A stretch of 64,000 nucleotides of DNA, taken from Pseudomonas bananamidigenes (GTDB lineage Bacteria; Pseudomonadota; Gammaproteobacteria; Pseudomonadales; Pseudomonadaceae). The stretch is from contig NZ_LRUN01000008.1 in assembly GCF_001679645.1 (NCBI RefSeq), forward strand, positions 46,887-110,886, written 5' to 3'. The notes beneath the pieces are model-generated. The model had not been told where the DNA came from and made no database searches. It worked only from the letters and a program-made list of their open reading frames with translations. A program made the position numbers and the translations under genes. This document shows positions 23,530 to 33,619 of this stretch, one piece after another (the stretch's first letter is position 1; every line of letters starts with the position of its first letter).

Positions 23530-24816
23530 TCAGAAGATGTTGATCGGGTAATCCACGAACACCCGCAGTTCGTTACCGCTGACGTTGTACTCGCTGGATT
23601 TCTGCGATACACGCAGGATCGAGCTGCGCAGTTTCACGCTCAGGTCCTTGGCCGGACCGCTCTGCACGACGTACTTGAACTGGTTGAAGATCTCGCGCTC
23701 GGTGCCGCCTTCGCTGGTGGACGTGGTGATGTTGTCGCCACGCACGTAAGCGAAGTTGTAGCTCAGGCCCGGTACGCCGAATGCGCCGAAGTCCAGGCCG
23801 TAGCCCAGTTGCCAGCTGCGCTCGTCTTCAGCGTTGAAGTCTGACCAGTAGGAGTTGGCCAGATAGATGGTGTTGCCACCGTCACCTACGCGACCCTGAC
23901 CTTTCTGGTAGCCGCCGTAGGCATAACCCAGGTTGCTGTCGCCAGTGGAACGCTGGTGCGCCACGGTGAAGGAGTGCGGGCCGGTGGCGAAGGTCGCTGC
24001 CAGGCTCCAGATCTTGTTGTCGTCGCCGGTCACACCGTTTTCGCGGACGTAGGAGTTGTCCAGCTTGGTGCGGTAACCGTTGAAGTCCAGGGTCAGGGAC
24101 TGATCCTTGTCGATCGGGAACACATAATTGGCGTTCACATATTGCTTCTTCAGCACGTCTTCGACGTCGGAAGCGTACAGCGCAGCCTTGAACTGTTCGG
24201 TGAACTGGTAGCTGCCGCCCAATACGTTGATCGACTTCAGGCCACCGCTGTCACGGCCCTCAGCGCTCTTGCGCGATTCGGCGGTGAAACGACCGGCATC
24301 CAGTTGCAGGCCCTTGATCTCTTTGGAGGTGATCAAGGTACCGGTGTAGCTTTCCGGCAGCAGACGCGAATTGTCGTAATTCAGCACCGGCAGGGCCGGC
24401 ATCTGGTCGCCGTAGGTCAGGGTGGTGCTGGACAGACGGAATTTCACCGCTGCGCCGCCCTTGGACAGGTCGTCAGCCGCGTTGCCGCTGTCACCCTGCT
24501 TGAAGAAGTCGATACCGCCAGCGCCGCTGCGGCCCTTGCCGCCGTCCAGACGCAGTGCATACAGACCGAATGCGTCCACACCCACACCGACGGTGCCCTG
24601 GGTGAAACCGGAGGAGAACGTACCGATGGCCGCCTGGCCCCACTCGGCCTTGTCCTTGTTGCCGTCTTTGTAATCACGATTGATGTAGGCATTGCGCAAC
24701 AGCACTTTGAGGCTGCTGTCTTCCACAAAACCCTTGGACTCGGCCTGGTCGTTAGCCATGGCCTGAGTGGCGCTCAACATCCCCAATGCGATCAGACTGA
24801 TCCGCTTGTTCAACAT
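23530..24816 (-). CDS. OprD family outer-membrane porin
   Basis: The 428-residue protein has a signal peptide (MLNKRISLIALGMLSATQAMA) and the OprD hallmarks DSSLKVLLRNAYINRDY near the N-terminus, SSGFTQGTVGVG, and a C-terminal strand ending in Phe. OprD porins are monomeric 18-strand channels selective for small carboxylates or amino acids; the substrate of this one cannot be read from sequence. It is monocistronic, with a strong terminator behind it. Confidence 0.9.
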   Translation of the reverse strand: MLNKRISLIALGMLSATQAMANDQAESKGFVEDSSLKVLLRNAYINRDYKDGNKDKAEWGQAAIGTFSSGFTQGTVGVGVDAFGLYALRLDGGKGRSGAGGIDFFKQGDSGNAADDLSKGGAAVKFRLSSTTLTYGDQMPALPVLNYDNSRLLPESYTGTLITSKEIKGLQLDAGRFTAESRKSAEGRDSGGLKSINVLGGSYQFTEQFKAALYASDVEDVLKKQYVNANYVFPIDKDQSLTLDFNGYRTKLDNSYVRENGVTGDDNKIWSLAATFATGPHSFTVAHQRSTGDSNLGYAYGGYQKGQGRVGDGGNTIYLANSYWSDFNAEDERSWQLGYGLDFGAFGVPGLSYNFAYVRGDNITTSTSEGGTEREIFNQFKYVVQSGPAKDLSVKLRSSILRVSQKSSEYNVSGNELRVFVDYPINIF

Positions 24817-25115
24817 TTTGTTTTCCTTATTACGGGTTGAAACGCGCTGTGTCGAACGGCTGAAACGGCGCTTGATGCACTCTTTTATTCACCCCGAAAC
24901 AAAAAGACCCGCCCAGGACATTGTCATGGCGGGCCTGCTCCTGATTTTGTGTCATGGCGGTTAGCCACAGGCGTTGGGCCGAATCGTAGCCGCGCCCTGA
25001 ACAATGTGTCAATTTCAAGAATCGTCTTTAAATAGGCAAAAATCGTCTAATAAAAGTAAATTTTCCGACGGCTTCGTGCAGGGAAACGCCAGTAATAAGT
25101 GATTTTGATGCCCTG
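24817..25115. other. Gap upstream of the oprD-like gene
   Basis: About 300 nt of promoter region. A CCCGCC/GGCGGG hairpin at about 24908-24938 could be a leader structure. No coding sequence seen. Confidence 0.5.
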
Positions 25116-25784
25116 TCACGCGCAACCGTCGAGGCCACAGGCCGGCAAGGCTTGCGTGTCGGGTGCCGACGGGATCGACTCGCTCAACCATTGTGCAAAC
25201 GCCTGCGGTTTGCCAAGCCACGGGCCGATATCGATCAGGGTGAACTGACCGTCCCGTTCCAGCGCGAAGGTCGGGAAGCCTTGGCCACCGAGTTTCGCCA
25301 GCAATGCGCGGCTGCTCTTTATGTGTTGATCGGTATCGGTCGCTTGCAGTGTTTTGAGGAAAACTTCCGCCTTGTAGCCAAACTCGACCGCGCATTCCAC
25401 CAGCACGGCCTCATCGGCAATCCGCCAGCCTTCTACATAGTGTGCGGTTTGCAAACGGCCCAGCAGTTCCAGGCCACGTCCATCGATGCTTTCTGCTGCC
25501 ATGACTGCGGCAGTCGGTGGCGCGGAATCAAATACCGCCGTGTGATCACGCAACAGGCCTTCGAAATAGGCTTCGCCAAATGGCTGTCCGGTGTACTCGG
25601 CAATGCGCCGGTCGTGGGGCATCACGTAATTGCGCAGTTGCGGTGAAACGCTCTGACGGTTGGCACCGGTCATCATGCCGCCCGCATGGGCGATAACCGG
25701 CAGCACATGCTGTGCGGCTTGAACGAGCGGTTTGGCGCCGTAGCACCAGCCGCACAGAGGGTCGTAAATGTAGTGAAGGATCAT
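25116..25784 (-). CDS. DsbA family thioredoxin-like protein
   Basis: A 222-residue cytosolic protein (no signal peptide) with the redox motif CGWC at residues 11-14, right after the first strand (HYIYDPLCGWCYGA), and the DsbA-type helical insertion. The cis-Pro loop is GQGFPTF. Such proteins belong to the DsbA/FrnE-like oxidoreductases or GSH-linked isomerases; the exact role is unknown. ATG at 25784; monocistronic. Confidence 0.8.
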   Translation of the reverse strand: MILHYIYDPLCGWCYGAKPLVQAAQHVLPVIAHAGGMMTGANRQSVSPQLRNYVMPHDRRIAEYTGQPFGEAYFEGLLRDHTAVFDSAPPTAAVMAAESIDGRGLELLGRLQTAHYVEGWRIADEAVLVECAVEFGYKAEVFLKTLQATDTDQHIKSSRALLAKLGGQGFPTFALERDGQFTLIDIGPWLGKPQAFAQWLSESIPSAPDTQALPACGLDGCA

Positions 25785-25976
25785 CTGAAAACTCCGGGAA
25801 ATCGATGGCTGCCACGTTAATCCCTCGGCCGTTGCGGAAAAACGCCGGAATGGCTTTCAGTCTGTTTCGGCAATCGGTCGAATGCGTTTGTTGTGAGACC
25901 TGTGACAGCCGTGACACAGAACAGAAACAAATTGACACAATCAAACCGCGGAACTTTTTCAGAATAATTAACGGCA

Positions 25977-25995
25977 GCAAATGCAAAGCATTACC
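25977..25995. promoter_or_regulatory. Fur-box-like site
   Basis: GCAAATGCAAAGCATTACC matches the 19-bp Fur consensus at 13 of 19 positions by eye count and lies 45 nt before the TonB receptor start. Confidence 0.55.
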
Positions 25996-26039
25996 ATTCG
26001 CGCGCTCGAATTCTTCCACCCTTTCGGATGCGCTTTTCA

Positions 26040-28127
26040 ATGCCTGCCCCGTTCCGTCTCACGCCCGTCACGCTTGGGCTTTCTGCCTTTTTGTCCTCCG
26101 GTTTCGCTTACTCCGCGACCGAGCTTCCCGCCACTTCGATCAGCGTCGAGTCGCAGATCGATGATCCGCGTGTGAAGGTCAGCAGCACCGCGACCCGCAC
26201 CTCCACCCCGGTACGCTATGTGCCCCAGGCGATCGATTCGATCAAGACCGCCAACGTCGCGGACTACGGCATCAATGACATCGAAGACGCCCTGAGCGGG
26301 ATTCCCAACGTCAGCGGAGGAGGCGACACACGCTTCGACAGCCTGCGCATCCGTGGTTTCGATGCCAGCAACGACTTCTATCTGGACGGCATCCGCGACG
26401 ATAGCCAGTACAAGCGCGATCTGCACAACATCGAACGCGTAGAAGTGCTCAAGGGCCCCGCAGCCGTGCTGTACGGCCGCGGCAGCCAGGGCGGGATCGT
26501 CAACCGTGTCAGCAAGGCACCCGAGGCCGGCCGCCGCTCGACCATTGAGGCCCAAGGCGGCAGCGAGGACCTGCGCAGTCTGTACGCCGACCTCAGCGCC
26601 GACCCGAACGAGAACATCAGCCTGCGCCTGAACATGGGCAACATGGACGAGAACAGCTTCCGTGACGGCGTCAGCGGCAACCGCAAACTGTTCGCGCCGT
26701 CGATAAGCTGGCAACTGACCCCTGACCTGAACTGGCTGGTGCAATACGAATACAGCCGCAACAACCGCACCCCGGATCGCGGCATTCCCGGAATTGGCGG
26801 GCGCCCGGCCGACGTCGGTCGGGACACGACTTACGGCAACGATCACGACTTCATCGACGACAAGACGCAATCCCTGCGCTCCCGGCTCAGTTATGAACTC
26901 AATGACAATTGGCAGCTGCGCCACACCCTCGGCGTGTTCAAGCTCGACAGCGATTTCGACAATACCTACCTCACCGGCTTCGACGCGAAGACCAACAAGG
27001 TCACCCGCCAGCACTGGCAACAGGACCTGACCACCCGCAACGTCTACAACAACGTCGAACTGGAAGGCGGCTTCGACACCTTCGGCCTCGAGCATCGTCT
27101 GCTGACCGGGATCGAAACCGGCAGCCAGCGCCGCGACCCGACGCTGTACAACGCGGCCACCGGCCGGGGCACTCAGCCGGTGCCGTCGCTGGACCTGTAC
27201 AACCCCGACCGCGACCTGCGCCACACCGGGCGCATGCAGGTGTCGAGCAGCAGCCACACCGAAGTCGAAAGTCGTGCGATCTACGTTCAGGATCAACTGC
27301 GCCTGAATGATCAATGGCAATTGCTGGCCGGTTTGCGCTACGACACCTTCGACATCGAGTCGACCAACAAGCTGCGCAACATTTCCGAAGACCGTGACAG
27401 TCACAGCACCAGCCCGCGTTTCGGCGTGGTCTGGACGCCACTGCAGAACCATTCGTTTTACGCGTCGTGGACCAAGACCTTCTCGCCGGTCGGTGGCGGT
27501 CTGATCGGCATCACCCCCGGCGCGACGGGCAACACCAACGACCTGAGCCCGGAGCTGACCAAACAGAAAGAAATCGGGGTCAAGAGCGACTGGCTCGACG
27601 ATCGCCTGAGCACCACTCTGGCGATCTACGAGCTGGAGCTTTACAACCGTCGCACCACCGATCCGAACGACCCGACCCTGACCGTACTCAGTGGCCTGCA
27701 ACGCTCGCGCGGGATCGAACTGACCGGCACCGGCAAGATCGTCGGTAACTGGTACATGCGCGGTGGCATCGGCGTACAGGACGCGACCATCGAGAAGGAC
27801 AACAACGGTCTTGAGGGCAAGCGCGTCAACAACGTGGCCAAGCACAATGGCAGCCTGTTCCTGACCTGGAAACCGGAGATGGGCTGGTACGGCGAAACCG
27901 GTTTGACCCTGGTCGGCCAGCGTTACGCCGACAACGCCAACACCACGGTGTTACCGGGTTACGGTCGCTGGGACGCGCTGGTCGGCTACCGCCACAAGGA
28001 CTGGGACCTGCGTGCGGCGCTGAACAACATCACCGACCGCGAGTATTACGCCTCGGCCACCAGCGCCTTCCAGATCCAGCCGGGCACGCCGCGCAGCCTG
28101 GTCATGACGGGCACTTACAGCTTCTGA
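26040..28127 (+). CDS. TonB-dependent siderophore receptor
   Basis: A 695-residue outer-membrane receptor: signal peptide (MPAPFRLTPVTLGLSAFLSS), plug domain at about 40-160 with the motifs IEDALSGIPNVSGGG and VEVLKGPAAVLYGRGSQGG, then a 22-strand barrel ending in GTYSF. It resembles Fiu/FhuE-type ferric siderophore receptors and takes up an iron chelate using TonB energy. ATG 26040 gives a clean signal peptide; ATG 26028 is in frame. A Fur-like box upstream indicates iron repression. Confidence 0.9.
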   Translation: MPAPFRLTPVTLGLSAFLSSGFAYSATELPATSISVESQIDDPRVKVSSTATRTSTPVRYVPQAIDSIKTANVADYGINDIEDALSGIPNVSGGGDTRFDSLRIRGFDASNDFYLDGIRDDSQYKRDLHNIERVEVLKGPAAVLYGRGSQGGIVNRVSKAPEAGRRSTIEAQGGSEDLRSLYADLSADPNENISLRLNMGNMDENSFRDGVSGNRKLFAPSISWQLTPDLNWLVQYEYSRNNRTPDRGIPGIGGRPADVGRDTTYGNDHDFIDDKTQSLRSRLSYELNDNWQLRHTLGVFKLDSDFDNTYLTGFDAKTNKVTRQHWQQDLTTRNVYNNVELEGGFDTFGLEHRLLTGIETGSQRRDPTLYNAATGRGTQPVPSLDLYNPDRDLRHTGRMQVSSSSHTEVESRAIYVQDQLRLNDQWQLLAGLRYDTFDIESTNKLRNISEDRDSHSTSPRFGVVWTPLQNHSFYASWTKTFSPVGGGLIGITPGATGNTNDLSPELTKQKEIGVKSDWLDDRLSTTLAIYELELYNRRTTDPNDPTLTVLSGLQRSRGIELTGTGKIVGNWYMRGGIGVQDATIEKDNNGLEGKRVNNVAKHNGSLFLTWKPEMGWYGETGLTLVGQRYADNANTTVLPGYGRWDALVGYRHKDWDLRAALNNITDREYYASATSAFQIQPGTPRSLVMTGTYSF

Positions 28128-28140
28128 TTCGCGCCCATAA

Positions 28141-28171
28141 AAAAAGCGCTGCCATCCCGGCAGCGCTTTTT
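28141..28171. terminator. Bidirectional terminator
   Basis: Stem AAAAAGCGCTGCC / GGCAGCGCTTTTT between the convergent receptor and small-protein genes. Confidence 0.85.
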
Positions 28172-28191
28172 ACAATCCCTGTCTGTTCTTC

Positions 28192-28404
28192 TTATCCTTC
28201 CATCACATCCCAAAGTGCGTCCAGTTCGGCCTCGCTGAACAGGCCAGCGGGGTAACGCTCGATCATCATCCGGCGCGGATCAGGTTCCCTGATCTGACGC
28301 GTTCCATTGGACTTCAACCAGTGCGCGACAATCTGGAGCGACTCACTATTTACAGCCATGGGATGCAACGTCCGCTCGCTGATTACGTTCACTTCGGCGT
28401 TCAT
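28192..28404 (-). CDS. Small hypothetical protein
   Basis: A 70-residue protein starting MNAEVNVISERTLHPMAVNS and ending in an acidic helix (SEAELDALWDVMEG). ATG 28404 is preceded by GGGGAGAG; the frame is open to 28446. No family recognised. It is convergent with the TonB receptor and separated from it by a terminator. Confidence 0.5.
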   Translation of the reverse strand: MNAEVNVISERTLHPMAVNSESLQIVAHWLKSNGTRQIREPDPRRMMIERYPAGLFSEAELDALWDVMEG

Positions 28405-28548
28405 GTCAGCGCTCTCTCCCCGTTCGTGAGCGGCTAAGTTATCCAAGGTTTATGACAGAACTGTTGAAGTTCTCCCCCCTCCCTAGTGCGTCATGAGCGA
28501 TACAAGAGCTATGCCAATGTCTGCCGATTGTCGACCAGCGGACATAAA

Positions 28549-28580
28549 GAAACCCGCAGTCCTGACGGGCTGCGGGTTTC
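28549..28580 (-). terminator. aguA terminator
   Basis: Stem GAAACCCGCAG / CTGCGGGTTTC about 70 nt after the aguA stop. Confidence 0.7.
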
Positions 28581-28649
28581 TCTTCAAGCGTGGGCAACAA
28601 ATGACTGCCCGGTCGATTTTCCAATCAACTCAAGCTGTTACATCCGCAC

Positions 28650-29756
28650 TCACTCTTTGTGCGGCGCGGGTTGCTGTTGGGTAAGGCAGTGAATATTGCC
28701 GCCGCCCAGTAACAGTTCGCGGCCCGGCACCATCACCACTTCGTGCTGCGGGAACAGCTTCTGCAGGATCTCCCGGGCCGGAGCGTCCATCGGGTCGTCG
28801 AAGCTTGGCGCGATGATGCCGCCATTGACGATCAAAAAGTTCACGTAGGAACCGGCCAGACGCACGCTCGGGTTGCGCTCCTGAGTGCCGTCCACCGGGT
28901 CCACGCCCGCACATTCTTCTTCGGTGGCAAACAAAGGTCCCGGGATCGGCATCTTGTGCACTGTGAACGGGCGGCCCTTGGCGTCGGTGCTGCTTTCCAG
29001 CACCTTCATCGCAGCCTGGCAGCGCGGGTAGTTCGGGTCCTGCGGATCATCGGTCCACGCCAGCAGCACTTCACCCGGACGCACGTAGCAGCAGAAGTTG
29101 TCCACATGACCATCGGTTTCGTCGTTGAACAGGCCATCCGGCAGCCAGATGATCTTGTCCACCGACAGGTTGTCGCGCAGCACCGCTTCGATTTCTTCGC
29201 GGCCCAGGTGCGGGTTGCGATTGCGGTTGAGCAGGCATTCCTCGGTGGTGATCACAGTGCCTTCACCATCGACATGAATCGAACCGCCTTCCAGCACGAA
29301 GCCTTCGGTGCGATAACGCGGGCTGCGCTCGATCTCGAGAATCTTGCCGCCAACCTGGGAATCGCGATTCCACGGCGAATACAGACCGCCGTCGAAACCG
29401 CCCCAGGCGTTGAAATCCCAGTTCACGCCGCGCACTTCACCGCTGTGGTTGATCACGAACGTCGGGCCGCTGTCGCGAACCCAGGCGTCATCGCTGGACA
29501 TCTCGACCACGCGGATATTCGGCACGTCGAGGCGCGCACGAGCGTTTTCGTACTGGCCGGCGGACACCGCCACGGTCACCGGTTCGAAACGTGCGATGGC
29601 CTTGGCCACCGCAGCATGAGCGGCCTGCGCCGGCTTGCCGCCCAGACGCCAGTTGTCCGGACGCTCGGGCCAGATCATCCAGGTCTGGGTGTGCGGCGCC
29701 CACTCGGCCGGCATGTAGAAGCCATCGGCGCGTGGGGTACTTTTCAAGGTGGTCAT
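28650..29756 (-). CDS. aguA: Agmatine deiminase
   Basis: The 368-residue enzyme converts agmatine to N-carbamoylputrescine in arginine-to-putrescine catabolism. Guanidine-modifying fold signatures are clear: [40 protein letters not shown] and [13 protein letters not shown], in which Cys357 is the nucleophile. Its usual partner aguB is not adjacent. The upstream neighbour on the same strand is a kinase-aminotransferase fusion 179 nt away, with a long palindrome between. Confidence 0.95.
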   Translation of the reverse strand: MTTLKSTPRADGFYMPAEWAPHTQTWMIWPERPDNWRLGGKPAQAAHAAVAKAIARFEPVTVAVSAGQYENARARLDVPNIRVVEMSSDDAWVRDSGPTFVINHSGEVRGVNWDFNAWGGFDGGLYSPWNRDSQVGGKILEIERSPRYRTEGFVLEGGSIHVDGEGTVITTEECLLNRNRNPHLGREEIEAVLRDNLSVDKIIWLPDGLFNDETDGHVDNFCCYVRPGEVLLAWTDDPQDPNYPRCQAAMKVLESSTDAKGRPFTVHKMPIPGPLFATEEECAGVDPVDGTQERNPSVRLAGSYVNFLIVNGGIIAPSFDDPMDAPAREILQKLFPQHEVVMVPGRELLLGGGNIHCLTQQQPAPHKE

Positions 29757-29889
29757 GTCGATCAGGACTCCAGTGAACGGTCGAGGTTGTTCAATGCGCC
29801 GAACAGGTTTGGACGACGGACGATGATGACTTTATAAACGATAAATATCGACTTTAAAAGCTAAAAACAAATGACAGTTTTTGTTTTTA

Positions 29890-29923
29890 CCGATTAATGC
29901 CGATAGAAATCGACATTAATCGG
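29890..29923. promoter_or_regulatory. 34-bp near-perfect palindrome upstream of aguA
   Basis: Arms CCGATTAATG and CATTAATCGG flank an inner CGAT-AGAA-ATCG, with a single mismatched pair. No T-run follows on either strand, so an operator is more likely than a terminator. ATCGACATTAA here (29909) is echoed by ATCGACTTTAA at 29847. Confidence 0.55.
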
Positions 29924-29935
29924 CCCTCTGTAGGC

Positions 29936-32848
29936 TCAGAGGCCTTCTTCCAGCACCTTCGACAGCATGTCGACAAAGAAATCCACGCTCTGCCGGGACG
30001 TGACCATCGGCGGTTTGATCTTGAGAATGTTCAAGTCATCGCCGGTCGGCTGCATGAAGATTCCCAACTCTCTCAGACGATCGCACAGCAACGTGGTTTC
30101 TTCGGTCGCCGGCTCCAGGGTCTGCCGATTGCGGATCAGTTCGACCCCCAGATAGAACCCCGATCCGTGAACCGCGCCGACCAGCGGATGTTTATCGATC
30201 AACGCCTCCAGCCGCTGCTTGAAGTGCCCGCCGACGACCTGGGCGTTTTCCCAGAGCTTTTCTTCTTCCATGACATCAAGCACCGCCATGCCGATCTGGC
30301 AGCTCACCGGGCTGCCACCGGCAGACGAGAAGAAATAACCCTCGGCCTCCAGCGCTTCGGCGATCTCCCGACGGGTGATCACCGCGCCCAGCGGCTGGCC
30401 ATTACCCATGCCTTTGGCCATGGTGATGATGTCCGGCACCACGCCCTGCTCTTCGAAGCCCCAGAAAAAGCGGCCCATGCGCCCGTAACCGACCTGCACC
30501 TCGTCGGCGATGCACACGCCGCCCCGGGCGCGCACCAGTTCATAGACTTTCTTCAGATAGCCCGGCGGCAGCGAGATCCCGCCCGCGTTGCCATAGACCG
30601 GCTCGCAGATGAATCCGGCCAACTGGCGTTTCTGTGCGTCGATTTTCGCCAGATGATGCTCGACGCTGCGCACATAGTCCGGTGCCGAATCGAGGCCACG
30701 GAATTCACCCCGATAGATGTTCGGTGCGGTCACCGGGTGCACCCAGTCCGGACGGCTGCTCAGGGCCTGCGGGTTGTCGGCGATCGAGGTCGACACCGCA
30801 TCCGCGCCGACCGTCCAGCCGTGATAGGCCTCGAGCACGCTGAGCATGTCGCGCCCACCGCTGTAGGCCCATGCCAGGCGAATGGCCAGGTCGTTGGCCT
30901 CGCTGCCGCTGTTGACCAGAAAGACCCGGTCCATGCCTTGCGGCGCCAGTTTCAGCAAGCGCTCGGAAAACTCCGCGACCGCCGCATAGTTGAATCGCGA
31001 GTTGGTATTGAGCAGTGACCACTGTCGGCTCGCGACTGCCGCCATGCGCGGATGACCATGGCCCAGCACCGCGACGTTATTAAGCATGTCGAGGTAGGAG
31101 CGGCCCTGCATGTCGATCAGGTGATTGCGCCAGCCGCGTTCGATACGCGGCGGGTCGACGTAATAGTGTTTTTGAGTACGGGCGAAACTGGCGTCACGGC
31201 GGGCCAGCAGGGTTTTCGCGTCCAGCTCCGGCTCGGCGTCGCAGGCCAGGCCCAGCAGTGCTGCCGGCGATGGTGCCAATATTTGCCACACCAACGCACG
31301 CGTCGGTGTACAGAACAGCGGGACCTCCAGATGCGCATCGCGAACCAATTGCACAATCAGCGGCCCGTCCACCGATCCAAACACCTGACCTTTGACCAGC
31401 GCCGCACCACCCTGCAACGACGGCGTCACGCCCCACAGACGCAGGCTCAGTTGCGGGCCGTCGAGTCGCAACGCGCCATCGACTGACAAATGCAGTACAC
31501 CGGCGAACGGCGCTTCCACTGCGGTACCCTGCGGCACACGCAATTCGACGTGCAGCGGGAACGTCTCGGGTTCCACGGCGCTGTCAGGCCGGGTGCGGGA
31601 CAACCGGTATTGCCCATAGCGACTGGCGGCAAGACCATGAATGACGGCAGCCTCGTCCAGCAACCGCTGATCGATCCCCGATTGCTCCCAATTGCCCGCC
31701 TCGAAGTGCGCACTCAACACACCAAGATCGATCAACGCGAATTCGCGCCCGACCAGATCCGGCAGCAACGGTGCGAAACCTTCACTGTCGATGGCCGGCA
31801 TCGTCTGCCCGACCGCCGAGAGGATCGCCGCTTCCATCAATGCCAATGGCACAGACGTGGCAACCCGAAAAATCTCCCACTCATGGATCAGGTTGTCGCG
31901 GCTATAAGTGTTGCCCGGGTCGATGGCGACTTGCTGCTCGCCACTGAGCACCAGCACCGCCGCCCGCATCACGATCAGCGGCCACAGCGCCTGCAATTCC
32001 TCGTTTCGCAGCGGATTCACCGCGTGGTAGGCCTGTACCGCCGGCAGAATCACGAACGGATCGCCTGCGGCGTGATGCAGCAGCGCGGCACAGGTGACGG
32101 ACAGGTCGGTGATGCGCCATGTACGCACCAGGTCACCGAAATCGATGACGCCCTGCAACTGCCAGTGCCGCCGTGCATCACGCTGCCAGACCACATTGTC
32201 ATCGGTGATGTCCATGTGGATCGCCTGCACCGGGAGCTTATCCAGCAAGGGTTGCAGACGGCGCCCGGCCTGCTCGGCGGCCTCGGTGATCAGTGCGCGC
32301 TGGTGCTGATCCCCGATCACCGGCAGCAGATGCTCGATCAGTGCGCTGGCGTGGCGCGCGTCCCACTGCAAGGTGCGCTCAAGTCCCGGATGGTCGAACC
32401 CGGCCAGGGCCAGATCCATTTCGCCGCAGAGTCGGCCGAATCCGGCGACGACTTCGTGGCCAAGATGATCGAGCGCGGTCAGCGGCTGACCTTCGATGTA
32501 ATCGAGCAGCCGCACATGCACCGCTTCACCGTCGATCTCCAGCGACAACAGGTCCTGGCCGTCATTGGCCGGGATGACCCGGGGAACGTGGACATCGCCA
32601 TGTTCGGCCAGATACTTCAGGCCGGCGTGCTGGGCCTGCAACTCCACCAGTGAATAGTCGCCCCGGCAGATCTTCAGCACGAACCGCCCACGCTCACTGT
32701 CCACGCGATAGTTGAGGTCCTGCTGGCTGCCCAGCGCCTGCAGCCTGCCGTTCAACCCGTAATGCTGCTCCAGCACATGCAGCGCCTGCTCGGCGGTGAC
32801 CTGTGGGCCGGGAAGACTGGCGCGATGAATCAACGTGGCGAACGACAT
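29936..32848 (-). CDS. APH-type kinase / M23-like / class III aminotransferase fusion
   Basis: A 970-residue, three-part protein. Residues 1-340 are an aminoglycoside-phosphotransferase-like kinase with HMDITDDN (His211, Asp213, Asn218) and DFG at 236-238. Residues about 440-540 resemble a peptidase M23/lipoyl-like beta domain without a clear metal site. Residues about 560-970 are a class III PLP aminotransferase with the Schiff-base Lys812 (MAKGMGNG). In animals, separate hydroxylysine/ethanolamine kinase and phospho-lyase enzymes use this pair of folds, so phosphorylation of an amino alcohol followed by PLP-dependent elimination is the likely chemistry. Confidence 0.8.
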   Translation of the reverse strand: MSFATLIHRASLPGPQVTAEQALHVLEQHYGLNGRLQALGSQQDLNYRVDSERGRFVLKICRGDYSLVELQAQHAGLKYLAEHGDVHVPRVIPANDGQDLLSLEIDGEAVHVRLLDYIEGQPLTALDHLGHEVVAGFGRLCGEMDLALAGFDHPGLERTLQWDARHASALIEHLLPVIGDQHQRALITEAAEQAGRRLQPLLDKLPVQAIHMDITDDNVVWQRDARRHWQLQGVIDFGDLVRTWRITDLSVTCAALLHHAAGDPFVILPAVQAYHAVNPLRNEELQALWPLIVMRAAVLVLSGEQQVAIDPGNTYSRDNLIHEWEIFRVATSVPLALMEAAILSAVGQTMPAIDSEGFAPLLPDLVGREFALIDLGVLSAHFEAGNWEQSGIDQRLLDEAAVIHGLAASRYGQYRLSRTRPDSAVEPETFPLHVELRVPQGTAVEAPFAGVLHLSVDGALRLDGPQLSLRLWGVTPSLQGGAALVKGQVFGSVDGPLIVQLVRDAHLEVPLFCTPTRALVWQILAPSPAALLGLACDAEPELDAKTLLARRDASFARTQKHYYVDPPRIERGWRNHLIDMQGRSYLDMLNNVAVLGHGHPRMAAVASRQWSLLNTNSRFNYAAVAEFSERLLKLAPQGMDRVFLVNSGSEANDLAIRLAWAYSGGRDMLSVLEAYHGWTVGADAVSTSIADNPQALSSRPDWVHPVTAPNIYRGEFRGLDSAPDYVRSVEHHLAKIDAQKRQLAGFICEPVYGNAGGISLPPGYLKKVYELVRARGGVCIADEVQVGYGRMGRFFWGFEEQGVVPDIITMAKGMGNGQPLGAVITRREIAEALEAEGYFFSSAGGSPVSCQIGMAVLDVMEEEKLWENAQVVGGHFKQRLEALIDKHPLVGAVHGSGFYLGVELIRNRQTLEPATEETTLLCDRLRELGIFMQPTGDDLNILKIKPPMVTSRQSVDFFVDMLSKVLEEGL

Positions 32849-33027
32849 GGAACGACCCCTGAAATTTTATTAGGCGCCTATATCGCCATCGCTTCAGGCG
32901 ATAAGCAACCCCCTGCCATCCGTCCCTTTCGGCCTCGCGCGCACGACGTATTTGCAAGTCGGCACTCGCGCCCATCGGCACTTTGCGCAAGAATGTCGCC
33001 CATCCAACCTGCCACCGGAAAATATTC

Positions 33028-33573
33028 ATGAATGTAATCACCACCGACTTGCCCGGTGTTCTGATCATCGAACCCAAGGTATTTGGTGACGAGCGCGGCT
33101 TCTTTTATGAAAGCTTCAACGCCAGGGCTTTTCAGGAAGCGACCGGTCTGGACACGCAGTTTGTCCAGGACAACCATTCCCGCTCGCAGAAAGGCGTCCT
33201 GCGCGGTTTGCACTACCAACTGGAAAACACCCAGGGCAAACTGGTCCGCGTCACGGTCGGCGAAGTGCTCGACGTAGCCGTCGATATCCGTCGCAGCTCG
33301 CCTCATTTCGGCAAATGGGTGGCGGTACGGCTGTCGGCAGAAAACCATCGCCAACTGTGGATACCGGAAGGTTTCGCACACGGTTTCGTGGTCCTCAGCG
33401 AATTCGCCGAGTTCCTCTACAAGACCACCGATTACTACACCCCATCCGCCGAACGGAGCATTCGCTGGGACGACCCGGACCTGGGTATCGACTGGCAACT
33501 GGACGAAGCCCCGAAACTGTCGGCCAAGGATCAGGCTGGGGCGCTGCTCAAGGATGCCGACGTCTTTTCCTGA
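33028..33573 (+). CDS. rmlC: dTDP-4-dehydrorhamnose 3,5-epimerase
   Basis: The 181-residue cupin enzyme makes the third step of dTDP-L-rhamnose synthesis. Family motifs: DERGFFYESFN, VQDNHSRSQKGVLRGLHYQ (catalytic His in GLHYQ), IPEGFAHGF and YKTTDYY. ATG 33028 gives the family N-terminus. In PAO1, as I recall, rmlC ends the rmlBDAC operon and is followed by dctB; here rmlB, rmlD and rmlA are not beside it. Confidence 0.95.
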   Translation: MNVITTDLPGVLIIEPKVFGDERGFFYESFNARAFQEATGLDTQFVQDNHSRSQKGVLRGLHYQLENTQGKLVRVTVGEVLDVAVDIRRSSPHFGKWVAVRLSAENHRQLWIPEGFAHGFVVLSEFAEFLYKTTDYYTPSAERSIRWDDPDLGIDWQLDEAPKLSAKDQAGALLKDADVFS

Positions 33574-33619
33574 AGTGCTTCAGGCCTAGGCATAATGCGC
33601 CTGTACTCCCAGGCGCCCG

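Noticed and set aside
26037..27845. 602-residue minus-strand frame over the TonB receptor
   Set aside because: Shadow of the receptor gene; Val/Asp/Arg-rich without motifs.
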